Source: Oscillospiraceae bacterium
Lineage (GTDB): Bacteria; Bacillota; Clostridia; Oscillospirales; Oscillospiraceae
Direction: 5' to 3'
Length of the DNA stretch: 45,333 nt
Assembly (NCBI GenBank): GCA_017444665.1
Contig: JAFSWC010000031.1
Coordinates: forward strand, 1-45,333
A model generated the notes under the pieces. It ran no database searches. It was given only the letters and a program-made list of their open reading frames with translations, and was not told the DNA's origin. The position numbers and the translations under genes were made by a program. Shown here one piece after another: positions 32,277 to 39,350 of this stretch. The stretch's first letter is position 1. Each line of letters starts with the position of its first letter.

Positions 32277-32306
32277 ATTGTACAGGAAAACAAGCCCGTT
32301 CGTCAA
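32277..32306 (-). promoter_or_regulatory. Promoter of ten-gene import operon
   Basis: On the minus strand, TTGACG (32301-32306) and TACAAT (32277-32282) are spaced 18 bp apart. A weak cre-like sequence, TGTCAACGCTTTCCT (32367-32381), lies upstream with two mismatches to the Firmicutes CcpA consensus. Confidence 0.7.
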
Positions 32307-32380
32307 TAGACATTTCCACCATATTCCGGGTCATATTTTGTTCAAAAATCACAAATATTCAGCGCGTGTCAACGCTTTCC

Positions 32381-32409
32381 TTGACGGATAATCGTCAGAA
32401 TGATAGTTT
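32381..32409 (+). promoter_or_regulatory. Possible promoter of second MBL gene
   Basis: TTGACG (32381-32386) and TAGTTT (32404-32409) are spaced 17 bp apart. The -10 is weak, and the promoter lies next to the cre-like sequence. Confidence 0.45.
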
Positions 32410-32494
32410 TTCAGACAAGAAGCTCCGGAAGGTGCTTCCCTCTTGCTGCGCAAACGTAAAAGGCCGTCTTTGTCTTGAAGGAGGGAAAACGAAC

Positions 32495-33376
32495 ATGCGC
32501 TCTTTTCTGCGTTACACCTGTGTGTGTGACAACGTCATCCGCATCAACGGTCTGCTTGGACTGACGAATGAATACTTTTATCTTGTGATCGGGCAAAAAG
32601 CCGCCGCCTACATCGATACCGGCTACGGCTTCGGCAACCTGCCTGCCTTTGCCCGGCAGTTTACCGACCTGCCGCTGATCGTGCTCAATACGCACGGACA
32701 CCTCGACCATGCGGGCGGAGACTTCCAGTTTCCCCGGGTTTATGCCTGCGAAGAAGACTGGGAGATGCTGCGTCAGTCCTATGATGAACACGCCATGAAT
32801 CTGAAGGCGGAAAAGGCGCTTGCCGACGCCGGCATCTGGACGGAAAAGGACACGGTGTTTGCTCCCCCGGGCGCGGTGCCCGAGCTGCTTCCGATCCGTG
32901 ACGGCGATCTGTTTGATCTCGGCGGTGTGACGCTCGAGGCCATCACCATGCCCGGTCACTCGGCAGGCTGCGTCTCCTTCCTCTATCGGGAGGCGCGGAT
33001 CCTCTTCTCCGGCGACAACTGCGGTCCGCAGCCGCTGATCATGCTGCCCGGCCGCACCGAGGGGCAGGGAAAATACTCCTCCTGCACACTTGCCGTCTTT
33101 TCGCAAAGTCTTCACAAGCTTACCGCGCGCGAGCATGAATTCGACCGGATCCTCAACTGTCATAAAGCGGGCGAGCTGCCGTTAAGCTGCCTCCGCGGCG
33201 TGACGGACGCCGTAGACGGCGTGCTTGACGGGCGCTATCCGGGCGTTCCCGTCGCCGTCATGCAGGGAAAGATCACGGGCGTCTATTCTGCGCGCGGCCT
33301 GGATCCCGAGCTGGTCGGCAAGCTGCCGGACAGCTATATCGGCGACGTTGTCTTTGCCAAAGACAATCTTCGCTGA
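32495..33376 (+). CDS. Metallo-beta-lactamase-fold hydrolase (second of two)
   Basis: This 293-residue protein has a complete MBL motif 'NTHGHLDHAGG' (H67, H69, D71, H72), a His in 'MPGHSAGCVSF', Asp in 'LFSGDNCG' and a last His in 'LNCHKAGEL'. It is glyoxalase-II-like in layout, but the substrate is unknown. I choose ATG 32495 after AAGGAGGG. It is divergent from the binding-protein operon and converges on the isomerase gene at 33431, so it sits in the middle of the sulfoquinovose locus. Having two related MBL enzymes here points to a real step, for example ring-opening of a lactone made by the dehydrogenases. That is a guess from context. Confidence 0.8.
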   Translation: MRSFLRYTCVCDNVIRINGLLGLTNEYFYLVIGQKAAAYIDTGYGFGNLPAFARQFTDLPLIVLNTHGHLDHAGGDFQFPRVYACEEDWEMLRQSYDEHAMNLKAEKALADAGIWTEKDTVFAPPGAVPELLPIRDGDLFDLGGVTLEAITMPGHSAGCVSFLYREARILFSGDNCGPQPLIMLPGRTEGQGKYSSCTLAVFSQSLHKLTAREHEFDRILNCHKAGELPLSCLRGVTDAVDGVLDGRYPGVPVAVMQGKITGVYSARGLDPELVGKLPDSYIGDVVFAKDNLR

Positions 33377-33386
33377 GCGTCTGAAT

Positions 33387-33420
33387 AACAGAGCGCCGCC
33401 CTGAAGGGCGGCGCTCTGTT
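33387..33420. terminator. Bidirectional terminator
   Basis: AACAGAGCGCCGCCCT / GGGCGGCGCTCTGTT is a very strong stem between the converging MBL and isomerase genes. Confidence 0.88.
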
Positions 33421-33430
33421 ATTCTGTCTT

Positions 33431-34771
33431 TCAGTACCGGCATACCTCAAAGCCGTACATGCTCGCCAGCGCCTCCAGCGCGGCAGCGTGGCGGCCTTTT
33501 ATCACGACGAAGTGCGGCTCAAAGCCGTCCTTCACGCTCTTCTCCACGACCTCGCGCGCGGGGCTGTCGGTCTTGACGACGATCGACGTGCCGATAAACT
33601 GCTTGGGCTTGTCAAGCGCCTCGCCCTCGGTAAGGAAGAAGCGGAAGAAGCCGTCCGGCTCGCGGCCGATGCGGAAGATCGTGGCCTCCGGGAAGGCCTC
33701 GCAGCCAAAGTCCATCGCCGGGCCGATCTTGCGGTTGGGGTGCACGCCGACGACCGCGCCGGTGTCACGCCGTGCCAGACTACAGGCGGCCGCTCCGCAG
33801 TGCCAGAAGGTCACGGTGTTCTCGCCCTCGTCAAGCGAGACGGGGTCGCCAAAGAACACCGGCTCGCCGGAGAGCTGCATGCCGATCCACATCGACAGCG
33901 CGCCGTAGATATCCGCCTCGCACGCGGCGGCAACGCCCTCGTCGTTGAGCATGGACAGCACCGTGCACACCGGCGTGCCGAAGGCCGTAAAGAAATCCGG
34001 CCAGCAGCGGGAGGCCAGCGCACCGATGTTGTGCTCGCGCACGTAATCGCTGTAGGCCTTGAGCAGCCGCGCGTGGTCAATGCGGTTATGCTCCGGCGTC
34101 CTGTCAAGACCGCAGGTCATCTGCTCAGTCTTTTCAAGATACGCGGCAACTTCCTCGTCCGTATAGGTCTTGGCCTTGTCGATCAGCTCGCGCGCCTCGA
34201 TCGCCTCCAGCTCCACGCCGAAAGCGTTCATCAGCTCACTGTCGAGCGCCCGGCCAAAGCCAAAGCCCTGCGGCGTATGGCCAACGGCGGACATTTTCAG
34301 ACTGCGCATCCCTTTTTTCAGCGCCGCCGCCTTCACAACAGCCTCGATCGTCTCGCGCGAGCGCTCCTCGGAAGGCGCCCCGAAGAGATATTCAAAGCTG
34401 CGGTCGTCAAAGGCGCGCAGCGCGTTCGCCGCGCTGTAAGCGCCGGTGAGCGAATTGAGGCGCAGCCGTCCCCCGTCGATCACGGGCTCGCGCAGCGTCC
34501 ACAGAAGCATGGGGCAGTCAAAACGGCGCAGCACCTCGGACATATAGGCCGCGTTGGCAAAGGTCAGATTCTGAAACACGATCAGATCGGGCGCAAGCGT
34601 ATCGAGATACGCGCGCAGATCGTCAAGATTCAGCAGCATCTTGTCCGGTACGGCAAAGCGCTCGTCGATGCTTTTTAAGAGCGCGACAGAAGCGTCAAAC
34701 TGGGCCTGCGCGCTTTCCAGATGAAAGGTCGGCACGCCGACCGGGATATAGACGGGAGAAAAGGATTTCAT
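33431..34771 (-). CDS. Fucose/arabinose-isomerase-like aldose-ketose isomerase, probable sulfoquinovose isomerase
   Basis: This 446-residue protein has the three-domain L-fucose isomerase layout. Likely metal ligands are E285 and D287 in 'CEADIYGALSM' and H324 in 'FWHCGAA'; 'SRCWPDFF' (about 254-261) is another family landmark. It is shorter than true L-fucose isomerase (about 590) and near the size of the divergent fucose-isomerase-like proteins. In this context the expected reaction is sulfoquinovose to 6-deoxy-6-sulfofructose (the SqvD/SftI step). It has its own strong promoter and a shared operator, and is divergent from the transketolase genes. Another hexose isomerisation cannot be excluded from sequence alone. 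Confidence 0.78.
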   Translation of the reverse strand: MKSFSPVYIPVGVPTFHLESAQAQFDASVALLKSIDERFAVPDKMLLNLDDLRAYLDTLAPDLIVFQNLTFANAAYMSEVLRRFDCPMLLWTLREPVIDGGRLRLNSLTGAYSAANALRAFDDRSFEYLFGAPSEERSRETIEAVVKAAALKKGMRSLKMSAVGHTPQGFGFGRALDSELMNAFGVELEAIEARELIDKAKTYTDEEVAAYLEKTEQMTCGLDRTPEHNRIDHARLLKAYSDYVREHNIGALASRCWPDFFTAFGTPVCTVLSMLNDEGVAAACEADIYGALSMWIGMQLSGEPVFFGDPVSLDEGENTVTFWHCGAAACSLARRDTGAVVGVHPNRKIGPAMDFGCEAFPEATIFRIGREPDGFFRFFLTEGEALDKPKQFIGTSIVVKTDSPAREVVEKSVKDGFEPHFVVIKGRHAAALEALASMYGFEVCRY

Positions 34772-34789
34772 GGAAAAGTCCTCCGTATA

Positions 34790-34810
34790 TTATTTTACTG
34801 CGTGAATTAT
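34790..34810 (-). promoter_or_regulatory. Operator-like palindrome 2 (isomerase promoter)
   Basis: The plus strand reads TTATTTTAC-TGC-GTGAATTAT. It matches the import-operon palindrome at 17 of 21 positions, including the whole TTATTTTAC arm and the central GCGT. It lies immediately downstream of the -10 of the isomerase promoter. Confidence 0.65.
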
Positions 34811-34837
34811 CATAGTCCGCCCCGATTGCGATGTCAA
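34809..34837 (-). promoter_or_regulatory. Promoter of isomerase gene
   Basis: On the minus strand, TTGACA (34832-34837) and TATGAT (34809-34814) are spaced 17 bp apart. Confidence 0.8.
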
Positions 34838-34879
34838 CAGAAAACCAAAAAGATTTCCCCTTTTTCCCGCGCTTCTCCC

Positions 34880-34908
34880 TTGACAAAGGGATAGGCAGGG
34901 ATTACAAT
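34880..34908 (+). promoter_or_regulatory. Promoter of transketolase operon
   Basis: TTGACA (34880-34885) and TACAAT (34903-34908) are spaced 17 bp apart. It probably drives 34951 to 40571. Confidence 0.82.
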
Positions 34909-34912
34909 TCAA

Positions 34913-34933
34913 TTAGTTAAACCTTTTAATCAA
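34913..34933 (+). promoter_or_regulatory. Operator-like palindrome 3 (transketolase promoter)
   Basis: TTAGTTAAA-CCT-TTTAATCAA covers the predicted start site. It shares the arm TTAATCAA and 14 of 21 positions with the import-operon palindrome. Confidence 0.6.
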
Positions 34934-34950
34934 ATTAGGAGGAACTGACA

Positions 34951-35778
34951 TTGAACAAGGATCTTAAAGAACTCTGCAAGGATATCCGCTGCGATATCAT
35001 GACCTGCATCGGTCACTTGGGCGTCGGCCACATCGGCGGTTGCCTCTCCGTTGTCGAGCTGTTGGCCGTGCTGTATTTTGAAGAGATGAACATCGACCCG
35101 GCAAACCCGAAGATGGAAGGCCGCGACCGCTTCGTCTGCTCAAAGGGTCACGCCGGCCCCGCCGTGTATGCCACGCTGTCCAACCGCGGCTACTTCGGCA
35201 AGGAAGAGCTCCTGACGCTCAACCAGGGCGGCACGCACCTGCCCAGCCACTGCGACATGAACCTCACCACCGGCATCGATATGACGACCGGCTCCCTCGG
35301 CCAGGGCTTCTCCTGTGCCGTGGGCGTTGCGCTCGGCTCCAAGCTTGCCAAAGACGGCGCCACGATCTACGCGCTGATCGGCGACGGCGAATCGCAGGAA
35401 GGCCAGATCTGGGAGGCCGGCATGTTCGCCGCCTCCAAGAAGCTTTCCAACCTCATCGCCTTCACCGACTACAACAAGCTTCAGATCGACGACACGGTCG
35501 CCAAGGTCAACGACATCGCCCCGCTTGCCGACAAGTGGAAAGCCTTTGGCTGGAACGTGATCGACGTGGAAGACGGCAACGACGTGGACCAGGTCTCCGC
35601 CGCTGTCAAGCAGGCCAAGCGCAACCGCACGACCGACAGGCCCACCATGGTCATCCTCAACACCCGCAAGGGCTGCGGCGTCAAGTGGATCGAGGATCTC
35701 GGCGCCGGCAACCACAACACCAACATCAGCGAGGAGCAGGCCCGGGCCGCCATTCGCGAAATCAGAGGGGAGGACTAA
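34951..35778 (+). CDS. Transketolase N-terminal subunit (probable sulfo-TK subunit)
   Basis: This 275-residue protein starts at TTG 34951, about 8 nt after AGGAGG. It is the thiamine-diphosphate pyrimidine/PP half of a split transketolase: 'CIGHLGVGHIGGCLS' (active-site His), 'FVCSKGHAGPAVYA', and the ThDP motif 'GDGESQEGQIWEAG' ending in 'FTDYNKLQIDD'. It must pair with the C-terminal subunit 4 nt downstream. In the sulfo-TK route this enzyme (SqwGH) removes two-carbon units from sulfofructose and then from sulfoerythrulose, passing them to glyceraldehyde-3-phosphate. Split transketolases also serve the pentose-phosphate path, so the assignment rests on the surrounding genes. Codon bias suggests strong expression. 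Confidence 0.9.
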   Translation: MNKDLKELCKDIRCDIMTCIGHLGVGHIGGCLSVVELLAVLYFEEMNIDPANPKMEGRDRFVCSKGHAGPAVYATLSNRGYFGKEELLTLNQGGTHLPSHCDMNLTTGIDMTTGSLGQGFSCAVGVALGSKLAKDGATIYALIGDGESQEGQIWEAGMFAASKKLSNLIAFTDYNKLQIDDTVAKVNDIAPLADKWKAFGWNVIDVEDGNDVDQVSAAVKQAKRNRTTDRPTMVILNTRKGCGVKWIEDLGAGNHNTNISEEQARAAIREIRGED

Positions 35779-35782
35779 TCAC

Positions 35783-36706
35783 ATGGAAATGAGAGCTGTT
35801 TACGCCGAATGCCTGGCGAAATTCATGGAAGAGGACAAGCATGTCGTCGTCCTCGACGCCGACCTGGCCAAGGCCAGCGGCACCCGCAAGCTGTACGAGC
35901 AGTTCCCCGAGCAGATGTTTGACTGCGGCGTGGCCGAGCAGGATATGGCCTCCATCGCGGCCGGTCTTTCCAGCTATGGCTTCAAGCCCTGGATCGAAAG
36001 CTTCACGCCCTTTGCCACGCGCCGCATCTGCGACCAGATCGCGATCTCGATCTCCTATGCCAAGCAGAACGTCAAGATCGTCGGCACCGACCCCGGCATC
36101 TCGGCCGAGCTCAACGGCGGCACCCATATGAGCATGGAGGATATCGGCGTCGTCCGCTCCATCCCCGGCGTCGTCATTTTCGAGCCTGTGGACGAGACCC
36201 AGCTGCGCGCCGCGATGCCCGTCCTCAACGACTACTACGGCCCCGTCTACATGCGTCTGTTCCGCAAGGTCACGCCCGACGTGTTCGGTCCCGACTACAA
36301 GTTCGATCTCTTCAAGGCCGATACGCTGCGCGAAGGCAATGACCTCTCCATCTTCGTCTCCGGCATGTTCACCCGCGACGTCGTCGACGTTGCCGACGAG
36401 CTGGCAAAAGAGGGCGTCACCTGCGACGTGATCAATGTCCACACCATCAAGCCTATCGACCGCGAGACCGTTATTGCCTCCGCCCGCAAGACCGGCGCCG
36501 TTCTGACCGTGGAAAACCACAACGTCATCGGCGGTCTGCACTCCGCCGTGTGCGAGGCTCTTGCGCTCGAGCGCGTCCCTGTCAGCGCCTTTGGCGTGCA
36601 GGACCGCTTCGGCGAAGTCGGCAAGGTCCCCTACCTGCGTCAGGCTCTCGGTCTGACGAAGGAAGACATCCTCGCCGCCGCCCGCAAGGCCGCGTCCCTC
36701 AAGTAA
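35783..36706 (+). CDS. Transketolase C-terminal subunit (probable sulfo-TK subunit)
   Basis: This 307-residue protein carries the catalytic Glu of the ThDP site in 'FDCGVAEQDMASIAAGL', the aromatic 'SFTPFATRRICDQI' segment, 'ELNGGTHMSMEDIGVVRSIPG' and the C-terminal regulatory fold ('TLREGNDLSIFVSG', 'NVHTIKPIDRETV'). It completes the split transketolase encoded just upstream, which it follows by 4 nt after a GAGGGGAGGA site. The two subunits should form a heterotetramer with the active site at the interface. Confidence 0.9.
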   Translation: MEMRAVYAECLAKFMEEDKHVVVLDADLAKASGTRKLYEQFPEQMFDCGVAEQDMASIAAGLSSYGFKPWIESFTPFATRRICDQIAISISYAKQNVKIVGTDPGISAELNGGTHMSMEDIGVVRSIPGVVIFEPVDETQLRAAMPVLNDYYGPVYMRLFRKVTPDVFGPDYKFDLFKADTLREGNDLSIFVSGMFTRDVVDVADELAKEGVTCDVINVHTIKPIDRETVIASARKTGAVLTVENHNVIGGLHSAVCEALALERVPVSAFGVQDRFGEVGKVPYLRQALGLTKEDILAAARKAASLK

Positions 36707-36719
36707 AAACACAAAACCC

Positions 36720-36751
36720 GCTCCATGCGCCCATTCAGCGGCGCATGGAGC
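36720..36751 (+). terminator. Intra-operon hairpin
   Basis: GCTCCATGCGCC and GGCGCATGGAGC (12-bp perfect arms) have only TTTCC after them. It is more likely an mRNA stability or partial termination element than a full stop, since the next genes lack an obvious promoter. Confidence 0.5.
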
Positions 36752-36802
36752 TTTCCAACGAGGAAATAAAACAATGCCGTCAAGCGGCAAAAGGAGTTCA
36801 TT

Positions 36803-37279
36803 ATGAAGATTGCAATCGGCAGCGACAAATCCGGTTTTTCCGCCAAAGAGGCCATCAAGGCCTATCTCACCGAGGCGGGCATTGAATTCGACGATCTCGG
36901 CACCCGGGATCTCGACCACGTCATCCCCTATTACGCCGTGGCCAACAAGGTCGCTCCCCTGGTCCAGAACGGCACCTATGACAAGGCCGTCCTGATCTGC
37001 GGCACCGGCGCCGGCATGTGCGTCGTCTCCAACAAGTTCAAGGGCGTCTACGCCGTCGCCTGCGAGGGCGTGTACTCCGCCAAGATGGCCCGTGCGATCA
37101 ACAACGCCAACATTCTCGCGATGGGCGGCTGGATCGTCGGCCCCGAGATGGCCGTCGAGATGACCAAAACCTTCCTCGCAACCGAGTGGTGCCAGGATCT
37201 GGAGGATTGGCGCAAGGAGAACATGAAGAAGTTTGCCGTTCAGGTCGCCGCGATCGAGGATGAGATCTATGGCAAATAA
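36803..37279 (+). CDS. RpiB/LacAB-family isomerase, probable sulfoerythrose isomerase
   Basis: This 158-residue protein has the family landmarks 'MKIAIGSDKSGF', 'VLICGTGAGMCVVSNKF' (catalytic Cys66) and 'RAINNANILAMGGWIVG'. Against E. coli RpiB, phosphate-binding His10 is Lys9 and ring-opening His99 is Ile99 here, and the C-terminal arginine pair is not clearly kept. This fits a substrate that is not a pentose phosphate. 4-Deoxy-4-sulfoerythrose has no C4 hydroxyl and cannot form a furanose ring, so it would not need the ring-opening His. LacB also lacks that His, so the evidence is supportive only. It would play the role of SqwI. It overlaps the next gene by 11 nt. Confidence 0.82.
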   Translation: MKIAIGSDKSGFSAKEAIKAYLTEAGIEFDDLGTRDLDHVIPYYAVANKVAPLVQNGTYDKAVLICGTGAGMCVVSNKFKGVYAVACEGVYSAKMARAINNANILAMGGWIVGPEMAVEMTKTFLATEWCQDLEDWRKENMKKFAVQVAAIEDEIYGK

Positions 37280-38366
37280 TTTCGTCTATTCCCAGCCGGT
37301 CAAGATCTTCTTCGGCGAGGGCAAATTCGCCTCTCTCGCCGATATTCTTGCCGAGCTTGGCGTGGAGCGCTGCGTCATCGCCTGCGGGAAGCATTTTGCC
37401 CCCCAGGCCGAGAAAATGCGCGAGGAGATCGACGCGATCGTCGGCGTGTTCGGCGGCGTTGAACAGAACCCCCAGCTCTCCGGCATCATCGAAACGGTCA
37501 AGCTCTGCCGTAAATTGAACGCCGACGCCGTCATCGGAATCGGCGGCGGCAGCTCGCTTGACACGGCCAAGTTTGCGGCCGCCATCAGCCTTGGCGACGG
37601 CGAGGCCGAGGAATACTACCGCGGCACGCGTCCCTTCCCGGACAAGCGTCTTACGATCATCGCCGTCCCGACGACGGCCGGCACCGGCAGCGAAGTCACG
37701 CAGGTCTCCGTCGTCTCCCACGGCACCGAGAAAAAGACCATTAACAATCCGGTCTTCATGCCCCGCGCCGCGATCGTCGACCCGGTCCTGTCTTCCACCG
37801 TTCCTCCGCGCACGACGATGAACACCGGTCTCGATGCGCTTGCCCACGCCCTTGAAGGCTACTGGAGCCGCAACCATCAGCCGATCTCCGACCTGATGGC
37901 GATCGAGGCCGTCCGCATCATCCTTGCCAATCTGGAAAAGGCCTACCGCGACGGCTCCGACATGGAAGCGCGCGGCAATATGGCCTATGCCGCCCTGCTC
38001 GGCGGGCTGTCCTTTGCCCTGCCCAAGACCGCGGCCAGCCACGCCTGCAGCTATCCGCTCAGCGAGGATTATCATCTTCCCCACGGCGAAGCCTGCGCCT
38101 TCACGCTCGACAGTCTTGTTCGCATCAACGCGGACGAGCGGCTTGAATACCTCTGCCGCGCCGTCGGTCTTTCCGGCACGGACGAGCTGGCCGATCGAAT
38201 TGCCGCGCTCAAGGCCCTCGGCGGCCTGCGCACGCGTCTTTCCGATCTCGGCGAGGTCGATCTTGACAAGCTCTGCCGCGACTGCGCCGCGCATCCCCTG
38301 ATGAACAATAACCCGGTCCGCTTGGACGAGGCCGCTCTGCGGAGGATGTTTGAAGCGCTGAAATGA
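37269..38366 (+). CDS. Iron-containing alcohol dehydrogenase, probable sulfoacetaldehyde reductase
   Basis: This 365-residue group III dehydrogenase has 'GIGGGSSLDTAKF' (NAD binding), 'AVPTTAGTGSEVTQVSVVS', and metal ligands in 'NTGLDALAHALEGYWS' and 'SHACSYPLSEDYHLPHGEACAF'. In the sulfo-TK route the final step is reduction of sulfoacetaldehyde to isethionate, re-oxidising NADH (the SqwF role). Position directly after the isomerase (11-nt overlap) and before the exporter supports this. ATG 37269 is chosen because the family begins a few residues before 'PVKIFFGEGKF'. A general aldehyde reductase is the alternative. Confidence 0.85.
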   Translation: MANNFVYSQPVKIFFGEGKFASLADILAELGVERCVIACGKHFAPQAEKMREEIDAIVGVFGGVEQNPQLSGIIETVKLCRKLNADAVIGIGGGSSLDTAKFAAAISLGDGEAEEYYRGTRPFPDKRLTIIAVPTTAGTGSEVTQVSVVSHGTEKKTINNPVFMPRAAIVDPVLSSTVPPRTTMNTGLDALAHALEGYWSRNHQPISDLMAIEAVRIILANLEKAYRDGSDMEARGNMAYAALLGGLSFALPKTAASHACSYPLSEDYHLPHGEACAFTLDSLVRINADERLEYLCRAVGLSGTDELADRIAALKALGGLRTRLSDLGEVDLDKLCRDCAAHPLMNNNPVRLDEAALRRMFEALK

Positions 38367-39331
38367 AAGAGGGACTGAAAAACGCCGGCATGATCGGCGC
38401 GATGGTCGTCTCCTGGTCGATCTACTATGCCGTGTCCAAGGTCATGGTCAGCGCTACCGGCTCGCCTTATCTTGCGGGCTTTCTGCTACGCAGCGCCGCG
38501 CTGCTCTTCTTAACGGCGCAGCTGCTCCTTGACAAAAACTTTGCCCGCCTCTTTCATCAGGGCAAAGCCGTTCTGATCCTTGTCGTGATCGGCGTCTTCG
38601 GCTTCCTGCTCGACCTCTTTGCCAACCTCGGCTACGCTCACGGCGCGCTGTCCACCGGCACGGCGCTTCTCAAAACCGACGTGCTGATGGTCAACCTCGT
38701 CACAGTGATCCTCTATCACAAAAAGCTCTACCTTTCCGACTGGATCGGTACGCTTGTCATGCTCTTCGGCGTGCTGCTTGTTCTGGGGGTCGACTTCGGC
38801 GGGATGCGCCTGAATCCGACCGACCTGTTTTTTATCCTCAGCGCCATGTGCGTTACGGCAAACGCCTTCATCATCAAAACCGCGCAGGAGCGTTTTCACG
38901 AGGACGCCGACATGATCTCGTATTACAACAACTTTGTCGTGCTCGTCCTCTTCGGTTCGTCCGCTGCTTTTGTCGGTGATCTTCGCCTTCCGGCTGCCGA
39001 AGCGCTCCACAGTTTCTGGTGGCTCGTCCTGCTCGGCGGGCTCGCGCAAACCGGCATCTATTTCTTCTACTACCGCAATCTCAAGCATTATGAAGTCTGG
39101 GTCGTCAAGCTCTATCTGCTGCTGATGCCTGTGGTCAGCTGCTTTATCGGCGTTCTCTTCCTCGACGAGGAGCTTACGCTGAAAAAAGCGCTCGGGATCC
39201 TGGTCGTGCTGCTCGGCGCGGCGGTCATCCTGCTGCGCAGCAAGCTCCACCGGGAAGAGACTCTTCCCGACGATCAGCTTCGGCACCACCATCATCACCA
39301 CCACGATCACCGCGTAAAGAACCATCACTGA
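38363..39331 (+). CDS. EamA-type transporter with His-rich tail, probable sulfonate exporter
   Basis: This 322-residue protein has ten membrane helices in two EamA repeats (residues 8-140 and 150-290), typical of the drug/metabolite transporter superfamily. 'YYNNFVVLVLFGSS' and 'GIYFFYYRNLKHYEVW' fall in the second half. After the last helix it has a soluble tail with seven consecutive His and further His residues ('HHHHHHHDHRVKNHH'), encoded at 39283-39330. Its start overlaps the dehydrogenase stop by 4 nt. In context it is a good candidate for export of isethionate, the dead-end product. The His tail may bind metal or be neutral drift. Confidence 0.8.
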   Translation: MKEGLKNAGMIGAMVVSWSIYYAVSKVMVSATGSPYLAGFLLRSAALLFLTAQLLLDKNFARLFHQGKAVLILVVIGVFGFLLDLFANLGYAHGALSTGTALLKTDVLMVNLVTVILYHKKLYLSDWIGTLVMLFGVLLVLGVDFGGMRLNPTDLFFILSAMCVTANAFIIKTAQERFHEDADMISYYNNFVVLVLFGSSAAFVGDLRLPAAEALHSFWWLVLLGGLAQTGIYFFYYRNLKHYEVWVVKLYLLLMPVVSCFIGVLFLDEELTLKKALGILVVLLGAAVILLRSKLHREETLPDDQLRHHHHHHHDHRVKNHH

Positions 39332-39350
39332 AGAAAGAGGTGAGCTTAGC

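Noticed and set aside
32367-32381. CcpA cre site
   Set aside because: Two mismatches to the consensus and no supporting second site; mentioned only as cre-like.
32148-32494. Riboswitch in the leader between the import operon and the MBL gene
   Set aside because: No recognisable conserved riboswitch fold; promoter and palindrome elements explain the region.
33488-34678. Plus-strand frame of 396 codons
   Set aside because: Shadow of the isomerase gene; no ribosome site and skewed composition.
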